Positions 1 to 9,290 of a stretch of DNA of 64,000 nt are shown in pieces; the stretch's first letter is position 1, and each line of letters begins with the position of its first letter. Under the pieces are notes generated by a model that was not told the origin of the DNA, did not search any database, and saw only the letters and a program-made list of their open reading frames with translations. Both the position numbers and the translations under genes were made by a program. Origin of the DNA: Megamerina dolium (Eukaryota; Arthropoda; Insecta; Diptera; Megamerinidae); NCBI GenBank assembly GCA_963854835.1, contig OY978525.1, positions 92,656,136-92,720,135 on the forward strand, given 5' to 3'.

Positions 1-184
1 AAAAACTTTTCTGTTTGGTGCCATTTTGAAAGTAACTAAACCAAACATGGGGAATAAATTGTGTAATGTGCTTGATTTATGTGTATAATTTAATAACAAA
101 AAAATCTTGAAAAAAATAAATCCGATTAAAAAAATTGTTTTTAAATAATGTTTGCTTATAACGAAAAATACAACATATAACAAA

Positions 185-965
185 AGACTTTTACGCAGGA
201 ACGAAGTCAAGCTTATAGATATGAAGTATTTTGCCAAGGAGTAGTCATCCCTTGCCTTGATAGAGCGCCAAATGAGTGGGATGTACCCATGAGCGAGGCA
301 TGCAGCAAAGATCCTTTTCAGGATCCCCACGAGAATTGCCTCGCCTTTCTTTAGCATGATTAGATATACGCCATCGGGTAATGAAGACTAATAGTCACTG
401 AATGATGAAAAGGCAGACCTTATCGTTTCATCAGTAACTATCGAGATAGAAACCAATCAAGCCTGGTGGTTGCCGAACATAACAAGTCATTGGCCTGGGT
501 GACAGCCTGCAGTTAGGCAATTCTACAACCCGGGAAATGTGAACTCTGACTTCGAGCACGTATAGGTACCATCAGGTTTCAGAAGAGAATCCAGTCTTGC
601 AGTTCAGTCCTTTTGAAGGACTCTCTACAGCCTAGACGTTCTTTTCTGATCAGCGATCTCGTTAAAAAATCCGTATAAAAGTCCTCTTATATTCTTTCTG
701 CAACTGACGGTAGTTGTGCCAATCAGCTTTCAACCAGGTTTCCAGTGCCCGATTTAGAAGTTTTCTGGATTTCTTACGAAGTTTCGGAAGCTCGGCGTTC
801 CACCAAGGGATCGCTTTGCCCTGTCTGCTTTTATGTTATGTCATCTCATAACAATTGATTTAGACTCGCCCTAAAGATCTAAGATATGTGTTGACTACCT
901 ACGTAACAACCCACTTAGCAACCTTCTGCTTACTTTTAGCTTCATCTCTATTCAGGCAGCACTGC
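185..965 (-). pseudogene. Non-LTR retrotransposon relic: endonuclease-RT linker and start of RT
   Basis: Read on the minus strand, the segment around 665-817 translates to a stretch containing KAIPWWNAELPKLRKKSRKL. This is the PWWN..L linker between the endonuclease and reverse transcriptase of R1/LOA/I-type non-LTR retrotransposons. After a stop and frame changes, ARLDSLLKPDGTYTCSKSEF is readable near 540-620. Further on come ACLAHGYIPLIWRSIKARDD and FISISLTSFLRKS near 190-320, matching the 'ACLA.GYIP..WR..KVVFIPK' and 'FRPISLTSFLLKT' blocks that open the RT domain. At least four frame breaks separate these pieces, so this is a decayed relic. The linker may begin as high as about 965. Family level is inferred from motifs only. 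The RT core and RNase H are absent here, and the next relic at 1200-2110 is in the wrong order to be a simple continuation. Confidence 0.8.
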
Positions 966-1199
966 ACATTATTTAAAAATTAGAAGATATAAAAGCAGTA
1001 AATTTTTATAACATAAAAATTCAATTCAAATTTATTTTAAAATTTGGAACTGTTCTAAGAAAATTTGTATGGATTTGATTTATGGCTGATTCGCTTTATG
1101 ATTATTCACTTTACGACCAATTTTTAACGAAACATATATACGCCGTATAGCGAGGTATAAAGATAGTTTCCCATGGAGTATATTCTGTACTCAACCTGA
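966..1199. other. AT-rich spacer between two retrotransposon relics
   Basis: No coding signal or repeat is recognised. The stretch separates two minus-strand relics whose domain order is inverted relative to an intact element: the RT start lies at lower coordinates than the RNase H piece. They are therefore probably two separate insertions or a rearranged one. Confidence 0.4.
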
Positions 1200-2110
1200 C
1201 CGCAGATCGAAGATTTTTCTTCTTAATGTTAGGATTAAAACCAAAGTTCCTTGTGAAAGTAATTCACCTGATAATTCATCTGGTTTACGATCACCGATCA
1301 TTCCCCTACCCAATAATTGGCTCTGATTGCAATGAATGGAACGCATATATACAGTTAATCAGTTCATCGTATATATTGTAGTTTGGATAGGATAACAATA
1401 GTCCTCCTCGTCAGGAGTTAAGTTTTTACTTGTTTTAATGAATAATCTGTAAAATTACAAGTTCACGACCTCTGGCTTTTGGCTGTCACTGCAGACTGGA
1501 ATCGGTATTCCGCGTATATTCCGCTCAATTCACCAGTACGAGTATTTCAGAATGGTGACTATTTCAACTGAAAAAGTGTTGCCGTACACGGAATTAGCAA
1601 AGAAACATTAATATTTTCATTAAGGTCCCAGGCAGCCACCCTTACCAGCCTCTATCATAGAGTCGTCTGAGAAGAAAATACATTCTAAGACTTCTAGAAG
1701 TGATTCTGTATTTTGTAGATATAAATGTATACGTTCAAACCAGAAGCAAAGAATATTGCTCTAATGATCTTATGATAATCTCTTGATGCCTGGATCTCTC
1801 ATTGTGCCAACATCTATGTGAATACAGCCGACACATCATCTTGATTGCATCCAAGGGAAGCAAGTTCAGCAAAGCGTATTAAGTATGACGGAACTTAGTA
1901 CTCATCGCGATTATATAATGCTTAGGTTTGAACACTTAACAATTACTCTGCGCCACCAGACCATAGTTCATATATTGTAAATATATTAAATTAAGGGAAG
2001 AATGGAAGGCGGAACTACTTATGTATCATACATTAGCCTATTTTAAAAGACATACAAAAATAAATTTGGTTTTAATTTCCCTCTAATTCCATCCGTTTAA
2101 ACTGGATCGG
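1200..2110 (-). pseudogene. Non-LTR retrotransposon relic: RT thumb and RNase H
   Basis: Minus-strand translation gives, in order, YMNYGLVA (near 1960), ALLNLLPLDAIKMMCRLYSH (near 1830-1890), FFSDDSMIEAGKGG (near 1650), a block with VFQLEIVTILKYSYW (near 1530-1590), VCSDSQKPEVVNL (near 1460) and GDRKPDELSGELLSQGTLV (near 1240-1290). These match the RT thumb/linker ('LHL.PLD....A...A.RL') and RNase H blocks: the TDGS.. strand with its first Asp, the FQAE helix Glu, the SDSQ Asp and the GN..AD.LA..G end. In this copy TDGS reads SDDS. Several frameshifts and stops break it. The host class is a non-LTR retrotransposon with a C-terminal RNase H (I/LOA/R1 supergroup); the exact clade is not decided. 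Confidence 0.78.
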
Positions 2111-2708
2111 TCAGGACTCAAAGGTGCGCACGAATTTTGTTTTTTTCAATTGTTTGCTTTATTATACAATCCTTTGTTTGTGTGTTGTAAAAAAGAATAC
2201 AAAAAAGCAAAATTTAATTATTTGTGCGGTGCGAACAAAGAGAACAAACAAAAAGCTTCCATTATGAGATTCTCCGTAATGGGCTTCTTTCGAATATCCT
2301 CTCTTGCAACTGTAGTTTCATTAAACAAAAACTGTCGTGTGGAAAAGGGCATTAGATCAACACAATAATCTCTTCGACAAATTTAAATAATACGTACAAC
2401 TATCTTTTAAATAATGCCGTATTCTTTTCGAGAAAAAAATGTAGCCCTCAAATAATTCAGCATTCAATAATTAAGCAGTTAATAAGGCAATATTTGTTTT
2501 TCTAATGGTAAATTACTTAAAAAAGGAGTACCTACAAAAAAGCTTTTCAAATTTTGAAATAAAAAATAAGCACAAGTAAATTGACATTCGGCTGGGCAGA
2601 AAAAATGCATTTTTTCGAGTAAAAAAAACGTCATAAGTTGAAATTATTTAAATTTCAAAAAAAGTGTAGGTTTATATCCTTTTCAAAGGCTCGTCATTTT
2701 ATCAAAAT

Positions 2709-2728
2709 CATACTACTACTACTACTAC
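2709..2728. repeat. (TAC)n microsatellite
   Basis: A pure run of about six TAC/ACT triplets in otherwise unique AT-rich sequence. Confidence 0.85.
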
Positions 2729-3057
2729 ATATCACGAATGCGTCATCAAGACATTTATTTCACACCATTTAAATTGTTATGAGCTCAAATTTGTAATAAA
2801 ATCATTTGTTGTTTTGTTTTTGTTTTACTTGAAATCATGCTTATACATATAGTCATCACGGCATGCTGTACTATATTGTAAGCATATAAAATCATGAAAA
2901 ATTAACAATTTACATTATTTATGATATTAATTTCATATTTACACAGTTGCCATTAGTTACGCAGCTACATTGTACGATATATGTACATATTCATATACTT
3001 TTACGATTATGCATATAGGAAGGCTGATACAATACTATACAATATTTGCAATGTTTA

Positions 3058-3080
3058 TTTGTTGTTGTTGTTGTTGTTTT
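3058..3080. repeat. (TTG)n microsatellite
   Basis: Six TTG triplets followed by a T run. Short TTG/CAA runs of this kind recur in the window, for example at about 3179-3185 and 15300. Confidence 0.8.
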
Positions 3081-3284
3081 TTTGCATTTCATATTTTCTT
3101 CATCAAAGAAATCATTCAACTTTGTTTAAATGAAACAATGAACTTTGCGAGTTCATAACCGATAAAAAAATAAGAACAACAACAACATATAACTAGTACA
3201 AAAATACATACATACACCACGAGATCACAATGACCTGTATGCACGTATATGGTGGTAGATGGAAATGGTATGCCAAAACCATCA

Positions 3285-3303
3285 TCATCATCATGATGAT
3301 GAC
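3285..3303. repeat. CAT/ATG triplet run forming a small palindrome
   Basis: ATC triplets run directly into GAT triplets, so the short repeat is also self-complementary and could fold. It is probably only a microsatellite. Confidence 0.7.
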
Positions 3304-5799
3304 TACCATAATAATCGTCGTCAATGAAATTGTTGATGAGGTGATGAGGGAAAATAAACACGGTACATTATATCTATGGATATTCATTTGTTTACCTTTT
3401 TTATTTTCTCTTTTTTTAACTTCTTCTATGTATATGTATTTCTATTTTTCTTCTTGTTTTTCAAGTGTACATACATACTGTATAACACTGCTAATTTACA
3501 TTTTACTATCATAAATCTTTCTGAATGCAGAGTATTGGTGATATTTGGTTAGCTTACATTTTCTCACATACACTATTCATAGAAAACTATTTAAATTACA
3601 TCATCATTAAGCATTATTATTATCATTTTAACCAATATAATTATCATCAATAGCGCACAGCATGTATTAACTGCATCTAAATACAAAAAGAATCATCTAC
3701 CTATCGTCTCCATCGTTAATTTATATACCATACTTTATATACAATCTACTCGCTGTGTGAGACAATACATGTACATACAACAATATTTTGGTATCATATG
3801 GGCACATGCTAAAGATATTCGGTATACTACTCGTACGATATAAACTTTCTACATCTCTTTATATTGTGTTAATTCGCATTCGTTCGAATAGAAATGAAAA
3901 GAAGACAAATGAATAAATGCGTAATCAGTTAAATATGATTTCATAACAAATAACTGTAATCCTTAATGATGATACTTCATGAAGGTCATCATTAGTGGTA
4001 ATACAAGAATAGATATATGCACATTAGCCCTGATCATATTGAGGTATCAGAATATTAAAATGAATATGTCACAAAGTATATGCTGAGTCGTTTCATCGTC
4101 TTCCATGCGACAAGGCGACAAGGCGTTTTTTAAGTAAACCCATTCCATGAATGCCTGTAAAATAGGAAGTGAGAAATCTTAAATTTGGTTTGTTAAAAAC
4201 TGATGGACCGGAAACAATATTTGGTCCGGTGAGCCTTTTCTTTGATGGGGATATTTTTCTAGTTTATATTCCAAAGCATGGTTCTGGGTCGATTTATTAA
4301 AATACAAAACAAACGTCAGTGTAACTTTGTTTAAATCGTATGGACTCTGTAGTAGGTCAAACACTTCACAATTAGACTAACAATATGAGAAGGAGGTGAT
4401 AATTGCATCCTTTATATCTTTATCAAAGATTATTTTGGGACCAGTTGAGTAGTCAACTTGGAAGACATTCGACCAGAAAGGGATCGTGACTCAGCTATTT
4501 GTACCAAAGACACATACATCAGCGTCATCGTCCATTCTAGACCTATCGATGTCTATGATGAGTATAGATTAACTCGAAAGATCTCTCAAATCGATGATCC
4601 CCAGTCATTTGATCAGATATTGCGCAAAGCGAGGTCGAAGTAATCTATTATATTGAGGAACTTTGTACAAAATCCTTCAGACAAATGATTCAGAAGAGCA
4701 GGGCAGTAACCACACTAACCAAAGAACAAATAATTGGACTAACTTAGTTCACGCAAGTGAACTACTGATTTTCAAACACGTCAGACGCATTTCTTTATCT
4801 TTAAACCAAGTCTTGTTCTTAGATTTATTTAGTTTAGTCTTTTGTTATCCCCTTATATCTCACTATAACGGGTTAGTCAAGATTTATTTGTTAAAAACTG
4901 CCAAAACTTCCATTCAATCGGCCACTTCAAGTATTAAAAAGAAGTGTATAAGTACTTACGGCATCCAATATATTTTTTGAATTGATCTAATATCCGTACA
5001 CAATTCTCGTTTTGGCCTATAGATATTTCGTTTGCTTATTTGTTATCAGAAATTAGCAATCAAGTTTATTTCATATTCTATTACTGTTATTGTTGTTGCA
5101 CTACTTTTTTGTTTCTCTCATGATTGAACAGAAATTAGCTATTATTACGTTCTTAATTATATGTATATAAATCCGTTAGCTGCGCCATTTTTGTTTCTTC
5201 TTCTTTTTGATTTGCACTCGTATAAAAATGTTTAAATAAAATTTGTATTTTTATAATTTCTTTTTCTTGATTATTTTAATTGAAAATCACACAAGTTACT
5301 AGTGTGGGCTGATTTTATTGTTTGGGGTTTTTGGCTTCTAATAAACACGTACGTACATATATATATTATTTTCTTCTTTGAAGTTGATTTGTTTTAATAC
5401 TTTAGTGCCGAGTATCGTATCCATTAACATAAAGAGTATATGGTGTCATTCTTTAATATCAATATAAAATGGAATTTACTTTTGTAAGCCTTTTTTAAAG
5501 AGTTTTTATGCTTATTAAGATCGTACGATAAAACGATTTATTGTACATAAATAATAAGTGAACAAAAAATTGGGAAAGATTAAGAGATTATTTAGAAACA
5601 GGCTTTAGATTATAAAGTTAGGGTTTTTTTGCAAATAAATTGCCCATAAATCAAATTAATGATGAGTGCTCGAAATAGTATTAAAATTAAAAAATAAATT
5701 TTAATTGAAGAAATATACATTATATTACAAATAAAACAGATAATTATTCTTGGTCAAGAAATGGAGGAGATTTCTCTGTCGTAAGTTGAGTCTTGCTCT

Positions 5800-7022
5800 T
5801 CAGCGACTACCCTCACTGCATGGTGAATACCACACTATTTGGGTTGGTTCGATTTTTTCTACTCGAACAATAATCCAACAAACTTTAAAATATTTTCTAT
5901 ATTTCAGTGATTTACGCGGAAAAATATGAACAAATAGTGTCCGAAGTGGCTCTTCTTGCATTCTGGCCATTCTTTTGATGAAAATTTTCATCACATTTTC
6001 GCATAATTCAGACTGTATTTTGCAAATAACAGCTTTAATATTGTTTCTGAATGCTTCAATATTTGCTGGAATATTGATGTAGACTTTATCGTTAACGGAG
6101 CCCCAAACAAAAAAGTCTAATGGTTTTAATTCGTACGATCTTGGTGGCCAGTCAAAGTGTCCATTTAGGCAAATCACACGTCCAGGAAAATGTTCACGCA
6201 AGAGAGACATTGTTTCACCAGTTGTAGCATTATCTTGCTGAAAATAAACGGCAATTAATAAATCAATTTCAGCAATCACGCTAAAAAAGTCAGTCAACAT
6301 CATTCTGTAACGAGGTCCATTTTCAAAAAAATACAGAAAAGCTACTTCAAAAGCCACATCAGCATGAACTCGTTGTTCGACCAGTTCTTTTGGATTTTCA
6401 GAGCAGCAGATGAGACAGTTTTGCTTATTCACGTACCCAGACCAATAAAAATGATCCCCAAAACTCAGAATAATTTTGTTTGAGAAATCATGATCTTCTT
6501 CATGCATGACCACGAACTGATCAGCGAATGTGTGGCGTTTTCCATGATGTAAAGGCTCCAATTCTTGTGTCACCTGCAAAATATGGTGCAACGTGGCTTT
6601 GCACCCAATTCCTATGATCGTCTCGACATGTACAAGCTTGTATTTGCAGCCATTCTCTCAGCTACAGCTGCGATCCTTTTACTTGACCTAGCCGGATGAT
6701 TGGACGAGTTGGAGTCTATACAACGAATTTATCGAATTTACTATAGCTGTGCGAGGATGCGCTTGATGATGGCCAAAAACAGTACGAACGTAATGAATCG
6801 TGTTCGGAATATTTTCACACTTTTTGTAGTGATTTTTCACTATTTCAATGCATTGTGCGAGCATGCATCTGAACAACTTGAGTTCTTCTTTGTCAAATGT
6901 TAACGAATGGCAATTGTATGTTGACACCTGAAAAAAGAATTGGAAATTTAAAATGACAGAATAGAAAGACGAATAGAACATGGAATAACAGAGTCGTGTT
7001 AAATATAGGGTGTGGCTCTCCA
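5800..7022 (-). pseudogene. DD41D (rosa-type) Tc1/mariner-superfamily transposase, broken
   Basis: The minus strand carries an N-terminal helix-turn-helix part (about 6905-6688, including QCIEIVKNHYKKCEN and TVFGHHQAHP, like DUF4817-type DNA-binding domains). A second-helix part follows in another frame (about 6690-6600, RIAAVAERMAAN). Then comes a long open frame of 263 codons (6591-5800) with the DDD domain: DFSNKIILSFGDHFYWSGYV, NKQNC, FQQDNAT, WPPRSYELKPLDFFVWG. Relatives have FSDEAHF at the first catalytic site; here it reads LSFGDHF, so the first Asp is lost. The second (QQD) and third (PLD) Asp remain, 38 residues apart. About three residues are missing after QQDNAT relative to the 41-residue spacing of the copy at 36.6 kb. 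At least two frameshifts and one stop separate the domains. The ends near 5821 and 7020 share a rough inverted CCACAC..TAT, but no confident TIR was found. Confidence 0.82.
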
Positions 7023-7059
7023 ATTAAAAAAAAAAAAAATTCCTCTACAATCTGCCAAA

Positions 7060-7682
7060 TATTGTATGGTTGTCATAGGCATAGGCAAGATTTTTGTATG
7101 GGAGCTATCATCCTGCTCTAGGCATAGACGAATTGTATAGGAGCTATCATACCTGTCATAACAATCTACGCCTAAAATATTGTTATCTTAGGCAAAAAAT
7201 AAAAGTTTAAAATTTAAGGTAACTCCGCGACTTTTAATGGCAGCAAACTTAAATAGCAGGCATGTCGCGCTGGTTTCTACCAAGTTTATTACAAAAGACA
7301 ATATTATACTTCGTTCTAAATATGGCTGTCTTAAGCTAAAAATTACTTAAATCATGACATTTTAAACATAAAATCAAATCTGTGTGAAATAGTGGGCGTG
7401 ACTAGCTGATTTCACACCAGATTGTTTTCGATATTGATATGAATATGTCTCAAATATGGTTCTTCTAGACAGAATATGACCAAAGTTACAGCGGTTAAAA
7501 TTTAAAAGAAATTCAGGCACTTTGTATGGGAGATTATATATAGATTATATAGCAGTATAACATAACTCTACATGCCAAATGTTCTTGTCCTAGATTGTAT
7601 AGTAAGTGAGTTTAGCAAGTTAAACATATTTTCAATTCCGCGGTTAGTCTCTTTGATTGCTCCGATTGGTTGTGACAGTTAA
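7060..7682 (-). repeat. Dispersed repeat, left part; inverted relative of the 57.7-59.2 kb repeat
   Basis: From about 7385 to 7676 this aligns clearly with the reverse complement of 57950-58235. Shared blocks include CTTCTAGACAGAAT, AAGTTACAGC, CACTTTGTATGGGAG, a TATAGTAGTATAA-like segment, the ATAACTCTAC block, AAGTGAG..TAGCAAGTTAAA and CGGTTAGTC. The part from 7060 to 7385 is more diverged but still carries 'TGTATGGGAGCTATCAT'-type blocks and a GTGGGCGTG. The repeat is interrupted at 7683 and resumes at 9208. Confidence 0.8.
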
Positions 7683-7700
7683 GGGGGTCCACCTGTGTAA
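7683..7700 (+). repeat. Left terminal inverted repeat, 18 bp
   Basis: Reads GGGGGTCCACCTGTGTAA and is a perfect inverted match to 9190-9207. Beyond 18 bp the two ends diverge, though both contain TTTTCG-rich sequence. Confidence 0.9.
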
Positions 7701-7960
7701 AATTTTCGAAAAATCGTTTTTTTTTACATTTTTCGCATCTTTAACGAGAGCTTCTACAGGATGAGGAAGGGGAAGTTTATGGTCCTGGTATTGCAGATTA
7801 AATGTGAGTCTATAATACAAAGTTTTGTTGTGTTTCCAAACTTTGAAAGCGTTTTTCTCGAAACCATATTTTTGAATTTTGTGGGCAGGATTAAAAAAAA
7901 TCTACTTAACCGATTGACTTGAAATTTTGACAGACTCATTAATACAGATAACTGAAGGTA

Positions 7961-7971
7961 CCACTGTAGCG
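7961..7971 (+). repeat. Probable target-site duplication of the R1-type insertion, left copy
   Basis: CCACTGTAGCG here corresponds to CCCACGTAGCG at 8778-8788, directly after the poly(A) tail. The core GTAGCG is identical; the rest differs by a small indel. The pairing is inferred from position and similarity. Confidence 0.55.
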
Positions 7972-8552
7972 CATTTCGCACAGTCTCTAATGATGCAGCG
8001 AATGTAATCGCGTGCCGGTGTCCTATTGATATCATAGCGGCCCAAGCGAGGTCAATTCGTGATAATAAAAAACTACCGCAGGCTGAGCGGATAGAAGTAG
8101 AAAATATAATTAGCCATAGTGAGCGAGTATGGCAATATAGATGGGACGCATCGACTAAAGGGCGGTGGACACATACACTAATACCCAATATAAAAACTTG
8201 GATAGACAGAAAACATGGAGAGATACACTACCACCTGACCCAGTTCCTCAGTGGCCATGGATGCTTCAGAGAGTATTTGTATAGATGCAAACACGTTGAT
8301 GACCCGTGGTGCCTATATTGCAAGCACGAAATTGAGAACGCACAACATGTGCTATTGAGGTGCGTCAGGTTTGAAGGCGAGCGCTCCCAGCTGGAACGGT
8401 TAATGCTACGGCCGCTAACACCGGAGGGACTTATCCGATGCATGCTCTCCTCGACAGAAGCATGGAACGCGTCAGCAGACATCATTACAAGAATGATGCA
8501 AAGATTGCGACGTGACGAACAGGCGGCACGTACAAGAAATAGCGGAGAGTGA
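7971..8552 (+). pseudogene. C-terminal fragment of R1-type ORF2 (zinc-binding end)
   Basis: The frame stays open from the truncation point to TGA at 8550-8552, with no start codon of its own. Recognisable blocks are the AFRTVS..AA.VIA....PI segment after the RT thumb, PNIKTWIDRKHGEIHYHLTQ, LSGHGCF, and C-x2-C-x6-H-x4-C (WCLYCKHEIENAQHVLLRC). It ends with MLSSTEAWNASADIITRMMQ and RLRRDEQA. In intact R1-clade proteins this region follows RT and is thought to help bind template RNA or target DNA. Here it is a remnant without RT or endonuclease. Confidence 0.85.
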
Positions 8553-8777
8553 AAACACTCAAATCCTGCCTTGCGAAGGAATGCCTTGATTGGTGGTACC
8601 GCAAGGATGAACAGGACAGTGATATCGGGGGAGGTGGTTTTAGTACGTAGGTACATATCGGGGCATAGCCCCAATGTGTGAATCGTGCATGCTGAATAGT
8701 ACGGGCTACTCAGTATCTATGAAGATTTCCACCTTCCAGCGTATCGAAGCAAAAAAAAAAAAAAAAAAAAAAAAAAA
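7972..8777 (+). mobile_element. 5'-truncated R1-clade non-LTR retrotransposon with poly(A) tail
   Basis: An open frame (7971-8552, 193 codons before TGA, no internal stop) encodes the C-terminal end of an R1-type ORF2. It opens with AFRTVSNDAANVIACRCPID, goes on to DKR-rich linker sequence and LTQFLSGHGCFREYL, then WCLYCKHEIENAQHVLLRC, a CCHC-type zinc-binding motif. After the stop, the 3' UTR contains GGGGCATAGCCCC (a short hairpin) and ends in 27 consecutive A residues (8751-8777). Only the last part of ORF2 is present, as expected for 5' truncation during target-primed reverse transcription. The intact frame and long tail suggest this is one of the youngest insertions in the window. There is no sign of 28S rDNA around it, so it is not a classical R1 at its rDNA site. 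Confidence 0.87.
8751..8777 (+). other. Poly(A) tail of the R1-type insertion
   Basis: 27 uninterrupted A residues at the 3' end of the truncated retrotransposon, immediately before the probable target duplication. Confidence 0.9.
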
Positions 8778-8788
8778 CCCACGTAGCG
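8778..8788 (+). repeat. Probable target-site duplication of the R1-type insertion, right copy
   Basis: CCCACGTAGCG, partner of 7961-7971. Confidence 0.55.
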
Positions 8789-9189
8789 GTTTTTCGAAAT
8801 TTTTTTTTTCAATTTTACAGCAGTTTTTATATCGAAAAAAAGCATGAAAACGAATAATTTTTATAAAAACAACTGCCATTTCTTCAATTTTTAAAATTTC
8901 GTCAAAATCCTACGTCAGTACCTCAACGATATAAACAGAAATAAGATTTTTTTTACTTTTTGCGTTTGAGATAACTGGTTCGAGCGGAATCTTGCCCACA
9001 ATTTCGGTATTTCATTTTGAAGGGGTCACTTTGAACGCCCTTAATGAGTACAAGCCTTCGGATTACACTATTGGAAAAATTTACTATTGAAATATAAGCA
9101 CAAACCTTCAAAATAACGTAAAACTTATTCTTATTTTCGAATTAGTTCTCGTAACGAAAATTCCCGAAAAAGCGTTCGAAATACCGCGC

Positions 9190-9207
9190 TTACACAGGTG
9201 GACCCCC
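9190..9207 (-). repeat. Right terminal inverted repeat, 18 bp
   Basis: TTACACAGGTGGACCCCC, the exact reverse complement of 7683-7700. Confidence 0.9.
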
Positions 9208-9290
9208 ATAATCGATCATGCCCATTATGAATGACATCCTTACTCTTGGATTAAAGGTTACTCATACTAAATTTCGCTTAAGTATGTATA
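9208..9290 (-). repeat. Dispersed repeat, right part resuming after the TIR element
   Basis: CGATCATGCCCATTATGAAT, then CTCTTGGATTA..GGTTACTCATACTAAATTTCG, follows the reverse complement of 57870-57932 block for block (CGATCATGCCCAATATCAAT, CCCTTGGATCATAGATTACT). It therefore continues the repeat interrupted at 7682. Confidence 0.75.

Larger units (their letters stand above)
2111..5799. other. AT-rich unique DNA, no recognised gene
   Basis: About 3.7 kb of low-complexity AT-rich sequence with short simple repeats. Short open frames exist, the most protein-like being 4458-4643 (+), but none matches a family I know and none has flanking splice signals that persuade me. I see no transposon ends here. 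Confidence 0.5.
7683..9207. mobile_element. TIR element with perfect 18-bp ends, non-coding, unnamed family
   Basis: The two ends are exact inverted copies of GGGGGTCCACCTGTGTAA. The flanks are TTAA on the left (7679-7682) and ATAA on the right (9208-9211). This fits a 4-bp target duplication with one later change, or a TAA duplication. The element sits inside a dispersed repeat whose two halves rejoin when the element is removed in silico, which proves the boundaries independently. Without the R1-type insertion at 7972-8777 the element is about 710 bp. Its interior is AT-rich, has GTTTTTCTCGAAACC- and TTTTCGAAA-like blocks, and shows no transposase. It would need a transposase supplied in trans. 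A TTAA target would suggest the piggyBac superfamily, but that is a guess. Confidence 0.8.

Noticed and set aside
4458..4643. 61-codon plus-strand ORF (EDIRPERDRDSAICTKDTYI...)
   Set aside because: Composition is protein-like, but I found no family resemblance, no flanking exon signals and no continuation in neighbouring frames, so it is not annotated as a gene.
7754..8188. 144-codon minus-strand ORF
   Set aside because: It is antisense to the R1-type ORF2 tail and crosses the insertion junction at 7971, so it cannot be an ancestral gene.
8228..8674. 148-codon minus-strand ORF
   Set aside because: Shadow of the R1-type coding region and its 3' UTR on the opposite strand.
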